Assembly: GCA_029262875.1 (NCBI GenBank)
Contig: JAJCYO010000033.1
Span: 1 to 48,831, forward strand
DNA length: 48,831 nucleotides
Origin: Flavobacteriales bacterium
GTDB taxonomy: Bacteria > Bacteroidota > Bacteroidia > Flavobacteriales_E > Vicingaceae
Direction of reading: 5' to 3'
Of the stretch, positions 18,236 to 27,372 are shown in pieces. A program made the position numbers and the translations under genes. Numbering within the stretch: position 1 is the first letter of the stretch; the number at the start of each line of letters is the position of its first letter. Below the pieces are notes generated by a model that saw nothing but the letters and a program-made list of their open reading frames with translations, was not told the DNA's origin and made no database searches.

Positions 18236-19199
18236 TAACCTGAACCAAACCATTTTAAAAGCGACTAATGCAAGCGATGCTAAAGAGGTTGAAGAGATTC
18301 AAACGCTATGGAGTGGTTATGGTAAAATCATAAGGGTAGCACTAACTGGAGGTTCTGTAAATACGGTTATCGTTAAAAACATTGTATTTCCCAATCAAAC
18401 CAATCATCCAAGAGGCTGGAACACGAATACATCTCATGAACGCAAAGTAAAATCATATCAGGTTGAAGTCGAATGGTATAAGAATTATAGCAAGGCTTGT
18501 GATGAAAATTGTAAGGTACCATTATGTTATGGAGCTGAAAGTAGAGGAGAAGATCAAGTTATTGTTTTAGAAGATTTAGACGCTGCTGGCTTCCCTATTC
18601 GTAAATCACACCTTTCAAAAGAAGAAGTAAAAGTTTGTTTAAAATGGTTAGCTAATTTTCATGCTACTTTTATGGCTGTAAAACCAGAAGGATTATGGAT
18701 TAATGGAAGCTATTGGCATTTAGCAACCCGGCCAGATGAGTTAGCTGCAATGGATGAGGGTGATTTGAAACGATCAGCATCAACCATTGATAAACAATTA
18801 AACAATTGTCGCTATCAAACATTAATACACGGAGATGCTAAAGTGGCTAATTTTTGTTTTAATGAAAATTTAGATAAAGTTGCTGCAGTTGACTTTCAAT
18901 ATGTTGGTGGCGGATGTGGGATGAAAGATGTATCCTATCTCATGGGGAGTTGCTTAACCGAAGTTGAGTGTGGAAGACACGAAGAAGAACTGCTCAATTT
19001 TTACTTTTCAGCATTAGAAATGGCTTTAGTTAAAAAAGAAAAAGCATTGGAATTTAAGGATTTAGAAATGGAATGGAGAAAACTCTACCCAATTGCTTGG
19101 GCAGATTTTACTCGATTTTTAATGGGCTGGATGCCAGCTCATCAAAAGATTAATGGTTATAGTAAAAAAATGGTGAATAAAGTTTTAGCAACTATTTAA
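18228..19199 (+). CDS. Choline/aminoglycoside kinase-like phosphotransferase (EcKL type)
   Basis: 323 residues from the ATG at 18228, chosen because it overlaps the upstream stop by only eight bases; longer in-frame starts (from 18165) run deep into the previous gene. The kinase core is visible: catalytic loop H201-GDAKVANF with D203 and N208, and metal motif D222-FQ (replacing DFG/DFE). The LEDLDAAGFP segment and the length fit the ecdysteroid-kinase-like / DUF1679 group of small-molecule kinases. The substrate is unknown. Confidence 0.87.
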   Translation: MHSNLNQTILKATNASDAKEVEEIQTLWSGYGKIIRVALTGGSVNTVIVKNIVFPNQTNHPRGWNTNTSHERKVKSYQVEVEWYKNYSKACDENCKVPLCYGAESRGEDQVIVLEDLDAAGFPIRKSHLSKEEVKVCLKWLANFHATFMAVKPEGLWINGSYWHLATRPDELAAMDEGDLKRSASTIDKQLNNCRYQTLIHGDAKVANFCFNENLDKVAAVDFQYVGGGCGMKDVSYLMGSCLTEVECGRHEEELLNFYFSALEMALVKKEKALEFKDLEMEWRKLYPIAWADFTRFLMGWMPAHQKINGYSKKMVNKVLATI

Positions 19200-19211
19200 T
19201 ATTATACATAT

Positions 19212-20525
19212 CTAAAAACTAAGCAACTCAGAAACAGCACTCTTAAACCTTGTTTTAGTTAAATTGTTTAATGTAATGTCTTCGATATCATTCTCCCCGA
19301 TGGTGATTTCTTTATATCCAAGTACCGCATTATCATCCTTAACAGAATAAGCCAATAGCATCACTTTTTCTCCCTTAGGTATTCCAGATGCCGTGTACTG
19401 GTTTTTATTATTAGAATTCGAATAACAAGGCATAACAGAATTGATGTCTTTAAAAACGATACGCACTACCATTGATTTATCACTATCTATGCGAACAGCT
19501 AAGGTTGTTTTATCTTCTACTTCGTAAAAACGATCGCAATTAATCCAACCTAACTTTCCTGCAGACATTTCATAAAAATCTACTGCTTGAGCACTTTCAA
19601 CGTATTCTTCATCTATTTCTCCATATTCATTATCTCTCCATGCGTCATAGTTAACATTGTTAAACTCTAATCCTTCGCTTTGTATTTGCTGTATGATTTC
19701 TTGTGGTTCTTCTGATATACTTGCCAAGGCACTGTTAAATGTAGCAGGCTCATCCTTGTTTACTGCCCAGTCAATTAACCCATCTTTAGTTCCTCCATAG
19801 TAAGTGAACATATCAGGAAAAGATTTTGGAGACTTCATCTCTACCGTATAACTTTCTCCCTGGCTTAACTTTAGTTCTTCTCCATTTAATTTAGCTTCTA
19901 TAAAAAAGGAACCAGCCGTTTCTAGCATTTTTCCATTGGCATCAGTAGTTAATCCTGAGTATATCAATGACTTTTTATCTACAAATTCCCATACACATAC
20001 ATCGATGTTTTGATTAACGATCGTTTTTCCATTGAGTGTTTCAAAAGCATTTGGTGGAAAGAAAAATCGATTTCCGTTCTTAGATGTAATTACATTGTCG
20101 GTTGAAGGATTGAAAGGAAAACATTGCCTTTCATTATCATCTAATACAATGTTGCCACTTGCAGCCAGTTGAGAAACCGGCTTATGTAACCATAAAGTAG
20201 GGTATTGTCCGCTGTATTTAATGAATAAGTTTTGTACTTCAACACCCTGATTACTTTGATAATAGGCCATTACACTTAAAGCTCGAGCCTTAATCAACCT
20301 TAGCAGTTTTGCTTGTTGATACAATTGCTTTTCTTCTTTACTTACCAAAGTAAAAAAATGATAATTCAAATCGCTCATGTTATAGTAAACACTATCTAAG
20401 GCTTGTTGATGGATGTCATTTAGTCCTTTAACATGGTTAAAAGAGATGGTGGATTTAGTTGCGTTTTGAGCATTAACGCTAAGCATTGTGCAAAAAAATG
20501 CACCAAGTAAAAGATAGGTTTTCAT
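19212..20525 (-). CDS. Secreted protein with an FFFPPNAF-type beta domain
   Basis: 437 residues from the ATG at 20525, which begins a clear signal peptide ending in VNAQ; upstream in-frame starts would bury that signal. A domain at about 145-260 has a layout I know from many Bacteroidetes surface proteins without a name: FFFPPNAF, a VNQNIDVCVWEF strand, then IYSGLTT-GKMLETAGSFFIEA and an LSQGESYTVEM strand. The rest is beta-rich. No T9SS sorting domain is visible. It is divergent from the CotH gene, with the direct-repeat pair at 20679-20720 between them. Confidence 0.75.
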   Translation of the reverse strand: MKTYLLLGAFFCTMLSVNAQNATKSTISFNHVKGLNDIHQQALDSVYYNMSDLNYHFFTLVSKEEKQLYQQAKLLRLIKARALSVMAYYQSNQGVEVQNLFIKYSGQYPTLWLHKPVSQLAASGNIVLDDNERQCFPFNPSTDNVITSKNGNRFFFPPNAFETLNGKTIVNQNIDVCVWEFVDKKSLIYSGLTTDANGKMLETAGSFFIEAKLNGEELKLSQGESYTVEMKSPKSFPDMFTYYGGTKDGLIDWAVNKDEPATFNSALASISEEPQEIIQQIQSEGLEFNNVNYDAWRDNEYGEIDEEYVESAQAVDFYEMSAGKLGWINCDRFYEVEDKTTLAVRIDSDKSMVVRIVFKDINSVMPCYSNSNNKNQYTASGIPKGEKVMLLAYSVKDDNAVLGYKEITIGENDIEDITLNNLTKTRFKSAVSELLSF

Positions 20526-20678
20526 AGTACTGCGTTTTAAAGTTAAAGATGGCCTTGAATACATATGCAACGGTAAGTTACTGAATATTATTGTCTTAAG
20601 GTTTTGGAATACACTCATAATTTTAGCTTTAGTAATTTTCAACTAAACTAATTGAGCATATAAGATTCTACAAGGTGA

Positions 20679-20720
20679 AATGAGTAAACGGGTCATTTCA
20701 ATGAGTTAACCAGTCATTTT
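20679..20720. repeat. Tandem pair of 21-bp semi-palindromic repeats
   Basis: Two directly abutting 21-bp units (20679-20699 and 20700-20720) agree at 17 of 21 positions. Their shared core is AATGAGTWAACSRGTCATTT. Each unit begins AATGA and ends TCATT, so each is itself a partial inverted repeat. The pair lies between two divergent genes, where an operator for a dimeric regulator would sit. A partial third half-site (AAATGA) occurs near 20734. Confidence 0.6.
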
Positions 20721-20816
20721 TTTTAGTTTATGAAAAATGACTTATAGAGCAGAGGATGGATAGGCATTTTCTCCCTAAAATTTACTAATTTCGTTGTGTT
20801 CTCAACCTTAGTAACA

Positions 20817-22391
20817 ATGAAAAAACTAATTCCTTTTCTTTTCTCCCTGTTAGCTTTTAACTTGAGCTATGCGCAAGTCTTTACTGACTCCAACCTACCT
20901 ATAGTGGTTATCAATACCAATAGTCAAACGATTGTCGATGACCCCAAAATAAACTGTGATATGGGAATTATATGGAATGGTGCTGGAAACAGAAATTTCA
21001 TGACTGACCCTTTCAATAACTATGATGGTATCATTGGAATAGAAATACGTGGTTCCACATCACAGCAGTATCCTAAAAAAAGTTATGGGTTAGAAACTCG
21101 AGATGTATTGGGGAATAATAACAATGTTTCTTTATTAGGGATGCCAGTAGAAAACGATTGGATTCTCTACGGTGCATATCCGGATAAATCACTCATGCGA
21201 AACGAAATTACCTATTCATTATTTGAACAAATGCAGCCTTATTCACCAAGGTATGTTTATTGTGAATTGGTTATTAATGGCCAATACATGGGGGTTTACA
21301 CCTTAATGGAAAGAATTAAGAGAGATAACGATCGTGTTGACATTGCAAAATTGGATTTTGATGATAATGCTGGAGATTCGCTAACAGGAGGTTACATTAT
21401 TAAGGTAGATAAATTAACAGGAAGTAGTAATACTCCATGGACATCAACGTATCAACCTAAAGTAAAATTCTTATACCATGATCCGGAATACGATGAACTT
21501 ACACAGCCTCAAAAAGATTACATTAAGGATTATGTAACGGCTTTTGAAGATGCGGTTTATGGTCCAAACTTTACAGATTCTGTTTTAGGGTATAGACCAT
21601 TTATTAATGCAGGTTCTTTTGTTGATTTTATGTTGATGCAAGAATTGGGTAGAACCGTAGATGGCTATCGCTCAAGTAGTTTTATGTATAAGGATAAAGA
21701 CAGTAAAGGTGGAAAACTCTCCTGTGGCCCCATGTGGGATTTTAACCTTTCTTTTGGTAATGCTGATTATTGCGCTTCTTATGATACCACAGGATGGCAA
21801 TATAACTTTGCAAGTGTTTGTCCTACTTTCTCAACAGAACCACCAAATTGGTGGGCAAGAATGCTTCAAGACACTTCTTTTGCAAACCAATTGCAATGCC
21901 ATTGGCAATATTTACGTTCAACAATATTAAAAACCAGTTACATTAACAATTGGATAGATTCTACAGCCTTATATTTAAACGAATCTCAACAACGTAATTT
22001 TCAAAGGTGGCCTATTTTAGGCGTTTATGTTAATTGGAACTACTTCGTTGGTAACTCTTATCAGGAAGAAATTGACTATCTAAAATGGTGGTTTGAATCT
22101 AGGTCGTTATACATGGATGCAACACTACCTGGAAACATTAACAACTGCTCATTTCCGACTGATGTTGCCGAGAGTAGTTTAGAAAATGATCAAATTTCCG
22201 TTTATCCGAATCCAACTCAAGGAATTGTATTTATTACAGCTCCCAATGATGCAGCTATTAAACTCTATGGGATAGATGGTAAAGACATTCCAATTGTGAA
22301 ATCGGGGAATAAGATTGACATTAATCACCTAACAAATGGTTATTATGTACTTATCGTTAATCAACAAGCTTTTAAAATTATTAAACAATAG
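20817..22391 (+). CDS. CotH-kinase family protein with T9SS sorting domain
   Basis: 524 residues from the ATG at 20817, the start of a signal peptide ending in SYAQ. The CotH domain (about 45-400) shows IEIRGSTSQQYPKKSYGLE, the LLGMPVENDWILYGAYPDKSL block and the metal motif D-F-N-L-S-F-G-N near residue 307. Known CotH proteins are atypical protein kinases acting on spore-coat proteins; secreted Bacteroidetes forms are of unknown role. The last 70 residues form a type A sorting domain beginning VYPNPTQG and ending with a basic tail, marking it as T9SS cargo. Confidence 0.92.
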   Translation: MKKLIPFLFSLLAFNLSYAQVFTDSNLPIVVINTNSQTIVDDPKINCDMGIIWNGAGNRNFMTDPFNNYDGIIGIEIRGSTSQQYPKKSYGLETRDVLGNNNNVSLLGMPVENDWILYGAYPDKSLMRNEITYSLFEQMQPYSPRYVYCELVINGQYMGVYTLMERIKRDNDRVDIAKLDFDDNAGDSLTGGYIIKVDKLTGSSNTPWTSTYQPKVKFLYHDPEYDELTQPQKDYIKDYVTAFEDAVYGPNFTDSVLGYRPFINAGSFVDFMLMQELGRTVDGYRSSSFMYKDKDSKGGKLSCGPMWDFNLSFGNADYCASYDTTGWQYNFASVCPTFSTEPPNWWARMLQDTSFANQLQCHWQYLRSTILKTSYINNWIDSTALYLNESQQRNFQRWPILGVYVNWNYFVGNSYQEEIDYLKWWFESRSLYMDATLPGNINNCSFPTDVAESSLENDQISVYPNPTQGIVFITAPNDAAIKLYGIDGKDIPIVKSGNKIDINHLTNGYYVLIVNQQAFKIIKQ

Positions 22392-22403
22392 TATAGTTCA
22401 AAC

Positions 22404-22850
22404 ATGGGAAAAGTAGTAGAAATAGCAACACGCGACAAAAAAAGAGCCCCAATGGTGGTTTATGCATCCGCAAAGATTTCGTTCGAAAGAGGTGTAGGGG
22501 ATGATTCAAGAGGATTGATAAAAGGGGATAGGCAAGTTACTGTTATGACTCAAGAAGGTTGGAATGCTGCTACTGAAGAACTTGATCGTAATATACATTG
22601 GACTACTCGAAGAGCGAACATACTCGTTGAAGGAATCAATTTAGAAAATACGACTGGCGATTTACTGAAGGTTGGTAATTTTTTGTTGGAAATTACTGGA
22701 GAATTAAAACCTTGTAGTAGAATGGATGAACAAATTGTTGGTCTTACCAAAGCATTAACACCAGACTGGAGAGGGGGAGTAACCTGTAAGATACTAAGTG
22801 AAGGAATTGTTAATGAAGGTGATCAGGTTACTTTGGGAGAAAGAACATAA
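22404..22850 (+). CDS. MOSC-domain protein
   Basis: 148 residues, almost entirely one MOSC domain (the sulfur-carrier domain of molybdenum cofactor sulfurase). The key cysteine is C104 in LKPCSRMDE, expected to carry a persulfide or bind the molybdenum cofactor. The segment GDRQVTVMT and the final VNEGDQVTLG strand also fit stand-alone MOSC proteins of the YiiM type, which reduce N-hydroxylated compounds. It begins 12 bases after the CotH stop but is cytoplasmic and unrelated in function. Confidence 0.9.
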   Translation: MGKVVEIATRDKKRAPMVVYASAKISFERGVGDDSRGLIKGDRQVTVMTQEGWNAATEELDRNIHWTTRRANILVEGINLENTTGDLLKVGNFLLEITGELKPCSRMDEQIVGLTKALTPDWRGGVTCKILSEGIVNEGDQVTLGERT

Positions 22851-22902
22851 CATAAAACAGTAAGTTATTGATTCTCAACAAGCTTAATTTGTAAGTTTTA
22901 GC

Positions 22903-22910
22903 TATATTTG
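22903..22910 (+). promoter_or_regulatory. -7 element of the caspase-family gene
   Basis: TATATTTG, a full consensus match, gives a leader of about 15-20 bases before the ATG at 22931. Confidence 0.55.
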
Positions 22911-22930
22911 AATAAATCCATCAATTTATT

Positions 22931-24541
22931 ATGAAAACTAATATTAACTTCTTTCGTTTTTTAATATTGACAGCACTATTTGTTTCAAGCTCAATTGCAG
23001 CTTTTAGCCAAATAGAATCTTCTACTTTAAAAGATTTTGATCATTTACACCGCAATAATTTCTTTATTGAAGATTTCGACAATCAAGAGATTTTATTTAA
23101 TACTCCAAAATTGATTGGTCCAAGTGGCGATATGATGATTAATAGTGGCGAGATGAAACTTAGTCATAAGGAAAAAGGGGATGGATTAATGTTTATTGCG
23201 AAAACGACACCTGGTAGTTTAGATAAAGTAGCGTTAGAGTTTGAAATTCGGTTTAAGATGATTTCTAAAGATAGGCCTATCAGGATTATATTAGAATTAG
23301 GGCAAAAAAAGAGGGGACAAGCTCCATTAAAAATTGACATGAATGAAGATAGAGTGGTATGCCTTCATAATACAGATTTTGGTGAGGTTGTGATAAAAGA
23401 AAAACTAAATGAAATCTATAAGAAGGATGATTATAACAAAGTAACATTGATAAGGTTAGACAACAGAATCATGCTATTTATTAACAATACGATGGTTGGC
23501 CAATCAAAATACAGTAGTAAAAAGGAATATGCATTTGATCCAAAAACAGTTCTTGATGAAAGACATGATTTGCGAATAAGGTTTATTCATCCAAACGGAT
23601 CTGTTGATTATGTGAAAATTGCCGAACTAACCAATAAACCGGTTAGGGATGTTGCTCAAGTTGTTGAGAAAAAGCCAACAGCACCAGTGAGTCCTCCAGT
23701 GGCTAAGAAAGACCCTCCTGCAAAAATTAAAAAACAAGAAGACAGTTCAAGAGATTCTGGATTTGATTTCTCAAAATCAGTATCAACAGAAGATGCTAAA
23801 AAGGCTCAGCAGGAAGCTGATTTAGCTGTTCAAGGAAAATATTATGCCATCATTATTGGAAACAATGAATACCAAGATGCTTCTATTTCTACATTGGATC
23901 AACCCATTAAGGATGCTCAAAAACTATACAATGTGCTCACCACAGAGTACACTTTTGAAAAAAAGGATGTCTTATTTCTAAAAAATGCAACTAGAACTAA
24001 TATCATTGAAGCCTTTGATGCGCTGAGTAATAATTTAACCAGTAGCGATAACTTACTCATCTTTTATGCTGGTCATGGTTATTGGAATGAAAAGAAAGAA
24101 ACAGGTTATTGGTTACCTGTTGATGCTAAGAAGAGTAATACCGCTAACTGGTTACGAAACTCTACCATTCAAGGATACTTAGATGAAATACCAGCTAAGC
24201 ATACCTTATTAATTGCAGACGCCTGTTTTGGTGGTGGTATTTTTAAAACCCGCAAAGCATTTAGTGATGCTCCTCCATCTATTGAAAGTTTGTATAAATT
24301 AAAAAGTAGAAAAGGCATTACCAGTGGGATGTTAAATGAAGTCCCAGATAAGAGTGTTTTTATGGAGTACTTAACGAAAAGGTTAACCGAAAACGATTTA
24401 AAGTATGTTTCAACCTTAGACATTTTTACTCAGTTTAGGGTAGCTGTAATGAACAACAGCAACAATACACCTCAATATGGAACCATACACAATACTGGTG
24501 ATGAGGGTGGCGATTTCATTTTTATTAAAAAAATAAAATAA
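22931..24541 (+). CDS. Secreted caspase-family (C14) peptidase
   Basis: 536 residues. Signal peptide to about residue 26, then a jelly-roll-like domain (about 45-235: DNQEILFNTPKLIGPSGD and so on), a Pro/Lys-rich linker, and a C-terminal caspase domain (about 303-535). Catalytic residues are present: H382 in FYAGHG and C432 in IADACFGG. The caspase domain opens with YYAIIIGNNEYQ, typical of bacterial metacaspase-like proteins. No T9SS tail is seen, so it is probably periplasmic. Cleavage specificity cannot be told; the family cuts after Arg/Lys or Asp. Confidence 0.92.
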   Translation: MKTNINFFRFLILTALFVSSSIAAFSQIESSTLKDFDHLHRNNFFIEDFDNQEILFNTPKLIGPSGDMMINSGEMKLSHKEKGDGLMFIAKTTPGSLDKVALEFEIRFKMISKDRPIRIILELGQKKRGQAPLKIDMNEDRVVCLHNTDFGEVVIKEKLNEIYKKDDYNKVTLIRLDNRIMLFINNTMVGQSKYSSKKEYAFDPKTVLDERHDLRIRFIHPNGSVDYVKIAELTNKPVRDVAQVVEKKPTAPVSPPVAKKDPPAKIKKQEDSSRDSGFDFSKSVSTEDAKKAQQEADLAVQGKYYAIIIGNNEYQDASISTLDQPIKDAQKLYNVLTTEYTFEKKDVLFLKNATRTNIIEAFDALSNNLTSSDNLLIFYAGHGYWNEKKETGYWLPVDAKKSNTANWLRNSTIQGYLDEIPAKHTLLIADACFGGGIFKTRKAFSDAPPSIESLYKLKSRKGITSGMLNEVPDKSVFMEYLTKRLTENDLKYVSTLDIFTQFRVAVMNNSNNTPQYGTIHNTGDEGGDFIFIKKIK

Positions 24542-24552
24542 ATCTAAAGGTT

Positions 24553-26145
24553 TTACCTTACCACAATTTTTCTCGTTTCCATTTTATCATCTGAAAACAA
24601 CTGAATAAAGTAGAGTGCAGGTTTAAGGTTTATTTTTAACCTAACACCAACAAAGTTTGAAGTTTCAAAAACTGTTTTTCCAGTAATATCAATCACTACA
24701 ATCTTATTAAATGAAGATCCTGCATTAAAGTTGATGACATCATTTATAACAGGGTTTGTAATGGAAACAGACGTTAGCTCGTAATCCTCAATTCCAACAC
24801 CAAGTATACATGTATCAGAAACGGTATTGAGGTTTTCTATTAATCCTTGAGCTGTCAAACTTTGGCTTGAAAACCCGATATAATTACTCGGGTATTTTTC
24901 ACCTCTAAAGATTGAATTATCGGAAGAGACTATCACATCAAACTGATTATAAGTACTCGTTCCAACAGGGTTTCTATAAGTCCACAAATGAGTTCCAGTT
25001 TTGGTAATTTCTGAGATTCTTCCAGTAGAGGTCTCACATATTATAAAGTTTCCGTTGGGTAAACTATGTGTTCCACTTTTTTTACTTTCATTTACCGTTG
25101 TACCTAAAAGTGACCCATTCCATGACCATTCAAAATTAAGAGGGGTAAACTTATTGCTTATTTTAGTATATACACCTCCAACAATTTGAGGTGTTATTAA
25201 ATGAATGGAGCTATATGAACTTACACCATTACCACCATTATTAAAAACCGTGATCTTTCCATCATCCAAATACCCGCTTTCTACCCATTTAGCATCATGT
25301 TGTTTAAATAGCTGCTGATCCAAACTATTCCCTTGATCATACACTTGTGGATTTCCCCACCTCCATAAAAGATCCCCTCCCATGGTCGAGTTTCCACCTG
25401 TATGACCAGAAGCTTCTAATGTAGTAGTGCTATGGTCTATAATGTATATTTCACTAAAATTTCTAGAGGAAAGTATAATTTGATCTAATCCCGGATTATA
25501 ATCTATCGCATTACAGTGTGTCATATCAGAAGTAAACGTACTATCGAAGTTGATGTCAATAAGCTCTGGGGCATTTACAACTACTCCGAAATTTTGCTTG
25601 CTATTGTCAAAATCTTGAATAAAATGATCGCTAAACTTCCATTCCCAAACAATGTTTGCTCCATTTGATCCGATTGGTTGCAATTCTACCACTTTATCGA
25701 GTTTAACATTTACATCAGTTATAGCTGGATCTCTCCCCATTGCTATCATCTGAGTATTGGTGTAGTTGTCGGTCAATAAACACAACACATTACCATTTGG
25801 AAGAGGTTCAATATCGTGATGTTGTAAAAGTCCATTTGCAGATGTTGCATAGGTCCAAATGATGTTGTTATTCCAATCTCTAATTTGAAGCGTATCCCTA
25901 CCAGCTCTTAACAATGTTCCATTCTCTAAAAGATAACAAGTAGAACCCGGCTTCTCAGAAAAACTCCATTCGTTAATTTTTTCACCACAATTATTAACCA
26001 AGTAAACATTTTTACTTTGATCTGGAGTAAACAGGGTGTAACCATCAGTGACACCAGCACCAGTTTTAAGAAGCCCAACAGTAGGGGGTTGAGCATAAAT
26101 TAAACTAGAAAAGATAAGAAGACATAGTAGTGCTAATTGCTTCAT
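24553..26145 (-). CDS. Arylsulfotransferase-like beta-propeller protein with T9SS sorting domain
   Basis: 530 residues with a signal peptide ending in IYAQ. The body (about 25-440) has the repeated blades of the Arylsulfotransferase (ASST) superfamily: LLENGTLLRAG, HHDIEPLPNGNVLCLL, LPNGNFIICE and WEWKFSDHF. ASST enzymes move sulfate between phenols, but many T9SS-borne members are annotated by fold only, and I cannot assign the catalytic histidine. The last 75 residues form a sorting domain ending in RKIVVR. The ATG at 26145 lies four bases from a -7 element. Confidence 0.85.
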   Translation of the reverse strand: MKQLALLCLLIFSSLIYAQPPTVGLLKTGAGVTDGYTLFTPDQSKNVYLVNNCGEKINEWSFSEKPGSTCYLLENGTLLRAGRDTLQIRDWNNNIIWTYATSANGLLQHHDIEPLPNGNVLCLLTDNYTNTQMIAMGRDPAITDVNVKLDKVVELQPIGSNGANIVWEWKFSDHFIQDFDNSKQNFGVVVNAPELIDINFDSTFTSDMTHCNAIDYNPGLDQIILSSRNFSEIYIIDHSTTTLEASGHTGGNSTMGGDLLWRWGNPQVYDQGNSLDQQLFKQHDAKWVESGYLDDGKITVFNNGGNGVSSYSSIHLITPQIVGGVYTKISNKFTPLNFEWSWNGSLLGTTVNESKKSGTHSLPNGNFIICETSTGRISEITKTGTHLWTYRNPVGTSTYNQFDVIVSSDNSIFRGEKYPSNYIGFSSQSLTAQGLIENLNTVSDTCILGVGIEDYELTSVSITNPVINDVINFNAGSSFNKIVVIDITGKTVFETSNFVGVRLKINLKPALYFIQLFSDDKMETRKIVVR

Positions 26146-26149
26146 TTTT

Positions 26150-26157
26150 TAAAGGTA
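26150..26157 (-). promoter_or_regulatory. -7 element four bases from the start of the arylsulfotransferase-like gene
   Basis: The minus strand reads TACCTTTA, then AAAA, then ATG at 26145. One mismatch to TAnnTTTG; a leaderless layout. Confidence 0.5.
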
Positions 26158-26262
26158 AGAAAGTCTTTATTATTTTTCTCAATGCTGGTATTATTCTTGC
26201 AAGCAATATTTATGGAAATCTTTGATTCCCAACATCTAAGTATCAAACAAAACAAGTTAACT

Positions 26263-27372
26263 ATGAAATTCTTGACATTACCTTTAACAGCGCTACTTCT
26301 GTTTTTATTTATAAACCCTACATTAAGCCAAACATGTACTTCATCTGGAGGGGATTATGACCCTGATTTAGACTTAGAACCCTACAGATTTCGATGTGGT
26401 ACTGCCATGATGCATGGGATGAAAAAAGTTTCGAAGGATTATAAAATTATAAAGGGATGCAGCAACTATTATTCAGATGGAAATTATTACCGCAATAAAG
26501 GGAAAATATATTACAGTAAGGAATATGGTGTGTTTGATCCTATTGCCATTGCTGATGAAAAATCATTCAGGTGTGAGGATGGAACAGTGAGAGATAATGA
26601 CAACATCTATTTTAGAGGTGAAGTTGTTGAAAATATTGACAAATCAAGTTTTAAATCAGTAGGTTATGCCTATTGTGCTGACAAGGAAGATGTTTATTAC
26701 AGAAATCGATATTCTAAATCAGAAGGACTCATGAAAATAGCTGGAGCTGATGCTACTTCATTTAAGTTGATTGGTGATTCGAACTCTTATTATGCAAAAG
26801 ATAATCAATCTGCTTACTTTAATGGAAAGGTTGTCCAATCATCAGACCCAAGCAGCTTTAAGGTATTGGAGTATGGTTATGCTCACGATAAAAACCATGC
26901 CTATTATAATGGGATAACTATAGAAGGAATGAACGGAGCCAATTTTAAGGTGCTAAAAAACTGTTTCTTAGGAAGTGATGGCGTAAACCTTAGTAATGGA
27001 GAAAATATACTTCAAAATAGTGATGCTAAAAGTTTTCGTGCCATAGAGTGTGGTTATTACAAAGACAACAATAATGTATATTTAAATGGGATGATTTTAG
27101 AAGGAGTTGACAGTGAAACCTTTCAAATATTATCCTGGGGATACACAAAGGATAAAGGAGCTGTTTATTGTGATACTAAAGTGATTACTGATGCAAAGCC
27201 TGAAACTTTTGAAGTGTTAGGTAGAAAACATTCCAAAGATGGTAAACATATCTTTTTCATGCAGCAGACTATAGATTGTGATTATGATAGTTTTGTTGTG
27301 GATACTAAAATTGATTACATGTCTCAGGACAAGAACCACAGTTATAAAAAAGGAATTCAGATTAACCTGTAG
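26263..27372 (+). CDS. DKNYY-repeat secreted protein
   Basis: 369 residues from the ATG at 26263, which starts a signal peptide ending in TLSQ; a 42-codon longer frame exists but would hide it. The mature protein is a series of DKNYY-type repeats of about 35 residues (for example YGYAHDKNHAYYNG and YGYYKDNNNVYLNG), each pairing a Tyr-rich strand with a SFKVL strand. The DKNYY family (PF13644-like) has unknown function and is found in envelope proteins. Its stop overlaps the convergent TPR gene by 11 bases. Confidence 0.88.
   Translation: MKFLTLPLTALLLFLFINPTLSQTCTSSGGDYDPDLDLEPYRFRCGTAMMHGMKKVSKDYKIIKGCSNYYSDGNYYRNKGKIYYSKEYGVFDPIAIADEKSFRCEDGTVRDNDNIYFRGEVVENIDKSSFKSVGYAYCADKEDVYYRNRYSKSEGLMKIAGADATSFKLIGDSNSYYAKDNQSAYFNGKVVQSSDPSSFKVLEYGYAHDKNHAYYNGITIEGMNGANFKVLKNCFLGSDGVNLSNGENILQNSDAKSFRAIECGYYKDNNNVYLNGMILEGVDSETFQILSWGYTKDKGAVYCDTKVITDAKPETFEVLGRKHSKDGKHIFFMQQTIDCDYDSFVVDTKIDYMSQDKNHSYKKGIQINL

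Noticed and set aside
24546-24558. AAGGT-TTT-ACCTT as a terminator between the caspase and arylsulfotransferase-like genes
   Set aside because: The stem is only five base pairs with a three-base loop and no T run.
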